Assembly (NCBI RefSeq): GCF_003202405.1
Contig: NZ_QJHL01000001.1
Location: 2,294,001-2,358,000 of the forward strand
From: Flavobacterium hydrophilum
GTDB lineage: Bacteria; Bacteroidota; Bacteroidia; Flavobacteriales; Flavobacteriaceae
Direction of reading: 5' to 3'
DNA: 64,000 bases
The position numbers and the translations under genes were made by a program. Below, in pieces: positions 59,290-64,000 of this stretch. Below the pieces are notes generated by a model. The model was not told the origin of the DNA and did not search any database. It worked only from the letters and a program-made list of their open reading frames with translations. How positions within the stretch are numbered: position 1 is the stretch's first letter; each line of letters begins with the position of its first letter.

Positions 59290-60687
59290 TTATTGTTTTC
59301 TTGCAATTTGAGCCATCAATTCTGCTTCGGCTACTAATTTTCCGTTAGCGTAAGCATTTGCCTGCATGTGACAAATTCCTCTTCTGATAGGAGAAATTAA
59401 ATCACATTTAAATATTAAAGTGTCACCCGGCAATACTTTATGTTTAAATTTAACATTATCTATTTTCATAAAATAAGTCAAATAATTTTCAGGATCCGGA
59501 ACTGTACTCAGAACCAGAATTCCACCCGTTTGTGCCATTGCCTCCACGATTAATACACCTGGCATTACCGGAGCATCAGGAAAATGCCCAACGAAGAAAT
59601 TTTCGTTCATGGTAACATTTTTCAATCCAACCACATGGCTTGATGACATTTCGATAATTCTGTCTATCAACAAAAACGGAGGTCTGTGAGGCAAAACAGC
59701 CATGATTTTATGGATGTCCATCAAAGGCTCCTGATTCAAATCGTAAACCGGAATATGGTTTCTTTGTTCTATCTTTATAATTTTTGCTAATTTTTTGGCA
59801 AACTGTGTATTCACATAATGACCTGGTTTATTAGCAATAATTTTTCCCTGGATTCTAACTCCAATTAGAGATAAATCCCCTATGACATCCAAAAGTTTAT
59901 GTCTGGCCGCCTCATTTGGATAATGTAAGGTTAAATTATCAAGAACACCATTTGGCTTAACCGAAATTTCTTCCTTTCCAAAAGCTTTCTTAAGGCTTTC
60001 CATTGTAGAGTCAGAAATCTCTTTATCTACATAAACAATAGCATTATTTAAATCACCGCCTTTTATTAAACCATTTTCTAATAAAGACTCTAATTCATGC
60101 AAAAAACTAAAAGTTCTCGAATTTGAGATTTCTTCTTTAAAATCAGCAATGCTTTTCAAAGTAGCATTTTGGGTACCCAAAACTTTAGTACCAAAATCAA
60201 CCATAGTTGTTACCTGATAATCATCACTTGGCATAACTAAAATTTCGCTTCCGGTAGTTTCATCTGTAAATGAAATAACTTCTTTTACAACATATACGTT
60301 ACGTTTTGCGTCTTGTTCTTCGATTCCTGCATTTTCTATTGCCTCAACAAAATATTTTGAAGAACCATCCATAATTGGAAGTTCTGAAGCATTTAATTCT
60401 ATAATAATGTTATCCAGATCACAACCAACTAATGCCGCTAAAACGTGTTCCGGGGTTTGAATTTTTACACCTAATTTTTCTAAATTGGTACCTCTTTGTG
60501 TGTTAACTACATAATTAGCATCAGCCTCAATTACTGGCTGACCTTGCAAATCAACTCTAACAAAAGTGAAACCATTATTAATAGGAGCAGGTTTAAAAGT
60601 CATTGTAACTTCTTTTCCAGTATGTAATCCAACTCCTGTTAGTGAAATTTCATTCTTGATGGTTTTCTGTTTAACCATTATTTCCAT
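59290..60687 (-). CDS. lpxC/fabZ: Fused LpxC deacetylase - FabZ dehydratase
   Basis: A 465-residue fusion found in Bacteroidota. LpxC (about 1-310) has zinc ligands in TPEHVLAAL and in [19 protein letters not shown], with GVGLHTG at the N-terminus. FabZ (about 320-465) has the dehydratase core [13 protein letters not shown], and [19 protein letters not shown] with its catalytic His and Glu. It deacetylates UDP-acyl-GlcNAc and dehydrates 3-hydroxyacyl-ACP. The start overlaps the lpxD stop by 17 bp (ATG 60678 is also possible). Confidence 0.95.
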   Translation of the reverse strand: MEIMVKQKTIKNEISLTGVGLHTGKEVTMTFKPAPINNGFTFVRVDLQGQPVIEADANYVVNTQRGTNLEKLGVKIQTPEHVLAALVGCDLDNIIIELNASELPIMDGSSKYFVEAIENAGIEEQDAKRNVYVVKEVISFTDETTGSEILVMPSDDYQVTTMVDFGTKVLGTQNATLKSIADFKEEISNSRTFSFLHELESLLENGLIKGGDLNNAIVYVDKEISDSTMESLKKAFGKEEISVKPNGVLDNLTLHYPNEAARHKLLDVIGDLSLIGVRIQGKIIANKPGHYVNTQFAKKLAKIIKIEQRNHIPVYDLNQEPLMDIHKIMAVLPHRPPFLLIDRIIEMSSSHVVGLKNVTMNENFFVGHFPDAPVMPGVLIVEAMAQTGGILVLSTVPDPENYLTYFMKIDNVKFKHKVLPGDTLIFKCDLISPIRRGICHMQANAYANGKLVAEAELMAQIARKQ

Positions 60688-61714
60688 TTTTTGGGTTTAT
60701 TATTTGTTTCTTTAATTCTTCTAACTCGGTAACAATCTTAGGTAAGTTCTTAAAATGAACGTACGATTTACTAAAATCGCTGTAACCAAATGTTGGACTT
60801 CCCTGTAAAATCTCATCGTCTTTAATGTTTCTTGCTACACCCGATTGTGCCTGAAGTCTCACATTGTTTCCGATAGTTAAATGACCTGCGATCCCAACCT
60901 GACCGCCAATCATACAGTTTTCTCCAATTTTAGTAGATCCTGCAACTCCAGTCTGAGCAGCAATTACAGTATTTTTACCAATTTCCACATTATGGGCAAT
61001 CTGAATTTGATTGTCTAGTTTTACTCCTTTTCTAATAATGGTAGAACCCAGAGTTGCCCTGTCAATGGTAGTATTAGCACCAATATCTACATTATCTTCT
61101 ATAATAACATTCCCTATTTGCGGTACTTTACTATATTCTCCGTCTTCATTTGGAGCAAAACCAAAACCATCTGCACCAATAATAGTTCCGGAATGAATGG
61201 TACAATTATTACCAATTATAGTTTCAGAATAAATTTTAGCGCCTGCAAAAATATGTACATTATCGCCAATTACGACATTATCACCAACAAAACTGTTTGG
61301 ATATATTTTTACGTTGTCTCCTAAAACCACATTTTGACCAATGTAACTAAAGCTTCCCAAATATAAATTTTCACCATATTTAACTCCTTCAGATATAAAA
61401 GTCTGTGGTTCGATTCCGTTTTTATTTAATTTTACCTGATTATAAAATTCTAAAAGTTTAGAGAAAGATACATATGCATCTTCAACTTTTATCAAAGTAG
61501 TTGCAATATCAGATTCAGGCACAAAAGAATCATTAACAATTGTTACAGAAGCTTTTGTGGTATAAATGTGATTGATATATTTAGGATTTGCCAGAAAAGT
61601 AAGGGATCCCTCCTCTCCTTCTTCAATTTTAGACAGTCGAAAAACCTCTGCATTGGGATTCCCAACAACTTCTCCTTCTAAAATTCCTGCTATTTGTTCT
61701 GCTGTAAATTTCAT
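60671..61714 (-). CDS. lpxD: UDP-3-O-(3-hydroxyacyl)glucosamine N-acyltransferase LpxD
   Basis: A 347-residue trimeric acyltransferase, third step of lipid A. The uridine-binding N-terminal domain (about 1-100) is followed by the beta-helix (about 100-320), with catalytic His in [16 protein letters not shown] and FGFAPN near the substrate site. It is the first gene of the cluster lpxD-lpxC/fabZ-lpxA-efp-lpxD-like-NTF2. Confidence 0.95.
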   Translation of the reverse strand: MKFTAEQIAGILEGEVVGNPNAEVFRLSKIEEGEEGSLTFLANPKYINHIYTTKASVTIVNDSFVPESDIATTLIKVEDAYVSFSKLLEFYNQVKLNKNGIEPQTFISEGVKYGENLYLGSFSYIGQNVVLGDNVKIYPNSFVGDNVVIGDNVHIFAGAKIYSETIIGNNCTIHSGTIIGADGFGFAPNEDGEYSKVPQIGNVIIEDNVDIGANTTIDRATLGSTIIRKGVKLDNQIQIAHNVEIGKNTVIAAQTGVAGSTKIGENCMIGGQVGIAGHLTIGNNVRLQAQSGVARNIKDDEILQGSPTFGYSDFSKSYVHFKNLPKIVTELEELKKQIINPKNGNNG

Positions 61715-61844
61715 CTTATTAGATTCTATTTTTTATACGAATAAGATGGAACTTTATACATAACGTTCTGTTTTTATTCAAAAAAAATGTATTAGTTCGT
61801 TTCATTCCGACAAAAATATAAAAAATAGGTTTTAAATGTTAATT

Positions 61845-63074
61845 TTAAATTAGTTGTTTTGGGAAACAGATGTAATATTTTGTCACCAATTTAGATAACG
61901 ATTTCAAATTCAACTGGTCAGAAGCTTCGACAACATCTTCAATTGTTTTATCTTTTTTCAAAATTCGTATAGGTTCAGCCTCTTTACTATATGCCTGATT
62001 TTTTATTTTCCCCCTAAAAATAAAATAACCTGCATCCAGAGCTGATATATGATACTGTTCTGCAAATTCTTCTTTCATAGACTGAGAATCTTCCATCGGA
62101 ATTTTATCAGCACTCATTTTAATCTTCAATAAATCCCTGTTAATGATCATTTTACTCAAAGTAGACAATATAAAATCATTATATTTTTGCCATGCTTTAA
62201 GAGCACTAATGATATCGAAATCATCTAATTGAGAAAACAAATCTAATTTTTCAGCATCAAAATTTTCAAGTGAAATTTTATTTTGCATGAAATATAAAAG
62301 CGGTTCACTACAAGGTAATTTAGCTCCTTTCAACGTTAATTCTTTTGCCCGTTTGAGTACTTTCATCAAAATTAATTCAGCTACCAGACTTGTTTTATGC
62401 AAATAAGCCTGCCAGTACATTAATCTTCTTGACAACAGAAACTTTTCTACTGAATAAATCCCTTTTTCTTCTATAACTAAAATGTCGCTTTCAACATTCA
62501 TCATCTGAATCAATCGTTCAGAATTCACATTTCCTTCTGCAACTCCTGTGTAAAAACTATCGCGCTTTAGATAATCCATTCGATCCATATCCAACTGACT
62601 CGAAATCAATTGAAGCATAAACTTTCTGTGGTATTCTCCTTTAAAAACCTGAATTGCTAAACTCAATTTTCCATCAAATTCATTATTTAACTGATTCATA
62701 AACAATAACGAAATGGATTCATGATTAACATCTTCTACAATACTTTTTTCCATTGCATGTGAAAAAGGTCCATGTCCGATATCATGCAGTAAAATGGCAA
62801 TATACAATGCATTTTCTTCTTCGGATGAAATGGCAACACCTTTAAAACGAAGTGTTTCAATTGCTTTTTGCATCAAATGCATACATCCCAAAGCGTGATG
62901 AAAACGTGTGTGGTTAGCTCCAGGATAAACCAAATATGACAATCCCATCTGTGAAATTCGGCGCAAACGCTGAAAATAAGGATGCTGAATTAAATCATAA
63001 ATAAGCTCATTCGGAATAGAAATAAAGCCATAAATGGGGTCATTGAATATTTTTAACTTATTAATATGATTCAC
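61845..63074 (-). CDS. HD-domain phosphohydrolase (dGTPase-like)
   Basis: A 409-residue HD-superfamily enzyme. Metal ligands are seen in TRFHHALGCMHLM (H) and LLHDIGHGPFSHAMEK (HD, then H), with a later Asp in SQLDMDRMDYLKRDSF. This is the SAMHD1/dGTPase-like organisation; the substrate may be a dNTP or other nucleotide. Its promoter is divergent from that of the GMP reductase gene. Confidence 0.88.
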   Translation of the reverse strand: MNHINKLKIFNDPIYGFISIPNELIYDLIQHPYFQRLRRISQMGLSYLVYPGANHTRFHHALGCMHLMQKAIETLRFKGVAISSEEENALYIAILLHDIGHGPFSHAMEKSIVEDVNHESISLLFMNQLNNEFDGKLSLAIQVFKGEYHRKFMLQLISSQLDMDRMDYLKRDSFYTGVAEGNVNSERLIQMMNVESDILVIEEKGIYSVEKFLLSRRLMYWQAYLHKTSLVAELILMKVLKRAKELTLKGAKLPCSEPLLYFMQNKISLENFDAEKLDLFSQLDDFDIISALKAWQKYNDFILSTLSKMIINRDLLKIKMSADKIPMEDSQSMKEEFAEQYHISALDAGYFIFRGKIKNQAYSKEAEPIRILKKDKTIEDVVEASDQLNLKSLSKLVTKYYICFPKQLI

Positions 63075-63098
63075 TATTCTGGTAATTTTTTAGGTCAA

Positions 63099-63106
63099 CA
63101 AAGATA
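63099..63106 (-). promoter_or_regulatory. -7 box TATCTTTG for the HD-domain gene
   Basis: Exact consensus, 24 bp before ATG 63074. Confidence 0.55.
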
Positions 63107-63314
63107 AGTAATTAACTATAAACCGTTTTCTGTTTTTATCTTAAAAAACAAAAAGAAATTCAGTTGTCAAAAAAACAAAAAAATACTTACTATAAACAAT
63201 TTACAACAAAACACAATCATAACTTCAAATTGCTGAAATTTTCTTTTTTGTAAGATGTTGATAACTAAAGATTAGTTTTTGTGTTGTTGTAAACCCTGTC
63301 GCTTTCAAAATTAA

Positions 63315-63322
63315 TATATTTG
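63315..63322 (+). promoter_or_regulatory. -7 box TATATTTG for the GMP reductase gene
   Basis: Exact consensus, 24 bp before ATG 63347. TTG triplets are present about 25 bp upstream as a loose -33. Confidence 0.55.
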
Positions 63323-63346
63323 AAAGTAACAAAAATTTCAAAAATC

Positions 63347-64000
63347 ATGAGAATAGAAACCGATCTTAAATTAGGCTTTAAAGATGTAATGATCAGACCA
63401 AAAAGATCCACTTTAAAAAGCAGAGCTGAAGTATCTTTAGAAAGGAATTTTAAGTTTTTGCATAGTACAAGCACATGGACAGGAATTCCAATTATGGCAG
63501 CCAATATGGATACTGTAGGTACTTTTGATATAGCTGTTGTTTTAGCCAAAGAAAAGCTTTTTACTGCTATTCATAAACATTATTCGCCTCAGGAATGGAA
63601 TGATTTTCTAAAAAACGTATCTCCTGATTTCTATAATTATATTGCCATTAGCACCGGAATAGGAAAAGAAGACGCTGCAAAAATTGCAGAAATTATTCAA
63701 GAAAATCCGTTACTGAAGTTTATTTGTATTGATGTCGCCAATGGATACTCAGAATATTTTGTTGAGTTTTTAAAACAAATCCGTAAACAATATCCTGACA
63801 AAGTTATAATTGCAGGAAATGTAGTAACCGGCGAAATGACCGAAGAATTATTATTAGCAGGAGCTGATATTGTCAAAGTCGGAATTGGCCCCGGATCAGT
63901 TTGTACAACCCGTGTAAAAACCGGTGTAGGTTATCCGCAGCTTTCGGCTATCATTGAATGCGCTGATGCTGCTCATGGTTTGGGCGGACATATTATTAGT
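63347..64000 (+). CDS. guaC: GMP reductase (3' end outside window)
   Basis: 218 codons of an IMPDH/GMPR barrel run off the window. [19 protein letters not shown] starts the protein, followed by [17 protein letters not shown], then the catalytic loop [20 protein letters not shown] with its nucleophile Cys. The absence of CBS domains and the MDTVGT motif favour GMP reductase (GMP to IMP with NADPH) over IMP dehydrogenase. Confidence 0.92.
   Translation, partial: MRIETDLKLGFKDVMIRPKRSTLKSRAEVSLERNFKFLHSTSTWTGIPIMAANMDTVGTFDIAVVLAKEKLFTAIHKHYSPQEWNDFLKNVSPDFYNYIAISTGIGKEDAAKIAEIIQENPLLKFICIDVANGYSEYFVEFLKQIRKQYPDKVIIAGNVVTGEMTEELLLAGADIVKVGIGPGSVCTTRVKTGVGYPQLSAIIECADAAHGLGGHIIS

Noticed and set aside
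63265..63549. A minus-strand ORF of 94 codons
   Set aside because: It is antisense to the GMP reductase gene, whose frame has clear family motifs.

Overview
The window is chromosomal DNA from a member of the Bacteroidota, most likely a Flavobacterium or close relative. The base composition is AT-rich. Many genes are preceded by the Bacteroidota -7 box TAnnTTTG. Further markers are an LpxC-FabZ fusion, SusC/SusD proteins with a FecI/FecR pair, a remnant of a type IX secretion sorting domain, and a his operon with a long-form HisG. No rRNA, tRNA, CRISPR array, phage or intact insertion sequence was seen. Most of the window is ordinary housekeeping and accessory content; the most informative signals are in the spacers.

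Layout. 1-6.5 kb: a cut class V aminotransferase, msrA-selO, a YpdA-type flavoprotein with a CYTH protein, and an MenC-like enzyme; msrA, selO and ypdA suggest a small thiol-redox group. 6.6-16.3 kb: a TPR protein, a DEAH helicase, DUF6155, DUF3817-MscS, two secreted proteins of unknown function, a thioesterase, then two unknown genes, a Crp/Fnr regulator and an NADPH:quinone-type oxidoreductase. 16.4-24.7 kb: a fused E1 alpha-beta dehydrogenase, a divergent DapB paralogue, a 2-oxoglutarate/Fe(II) oxygenase, a SUI1-like protein, a nucleoside phosphorylase, a VOC protein, DUF4265, a signal-less SsuA/NMT1-fold protein and a transglutaminase-like protein.

24.7-33.7 kb: a complete his operon on the minus strand, transcribed hisG-hisD-hisC-(unknown)-hisB-(SnoaL-like)-hisH-hisA-hisF-hisIE. 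Upstream of hisG lies a full attenuator: a TATATTTG promoter, a 19-residue leader peptide carrying five His codons, an intrinsic terminator, and an alternative helix that would disrupt it. The operon spacers carry small palindromic or repeated sequences, and the SnoaL-like gene is bracketed by near-identical 31-bp direct repeats.

33.8-44.4 kb: a two-component system, a four-helix-bundle membrane protein, a secreted zinc phospholipase C/S1-P1-type enzyme, a YeiH-type exporter with its LysR regulator, a BatA-like membrane protein, fabG and a small membrane protein. Two copies of a structured intergenic RNA element lie here (35967-36070 plus, 43936-44016 minus); their ends are conserved while the central hairpin differs in sequence. 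44.5-54.0 kb: a nutrient-uptake locus made of an ECF sigma factor, FecR anti-sigma, a SusC with an STN domain, SusD, a zinc metallohydrolase lipoprotein and a DUF4302 lipoprotein. 54.3-54.7 kb: a decayed, twice-frameshifted end of a secreted T9SS protein. 54.8-64 kb: an unknown protein with GIY-YIG-like spacing, sucD, an NTF2-like protein, an LpxD paralogue, efp, lpxA, lpxC-fabZ and lpxD (lipid A and outer-membrane biogenesis), an HD-domain phosphohydrolase, and the 5' part of a GMP reductase that runs off the window.
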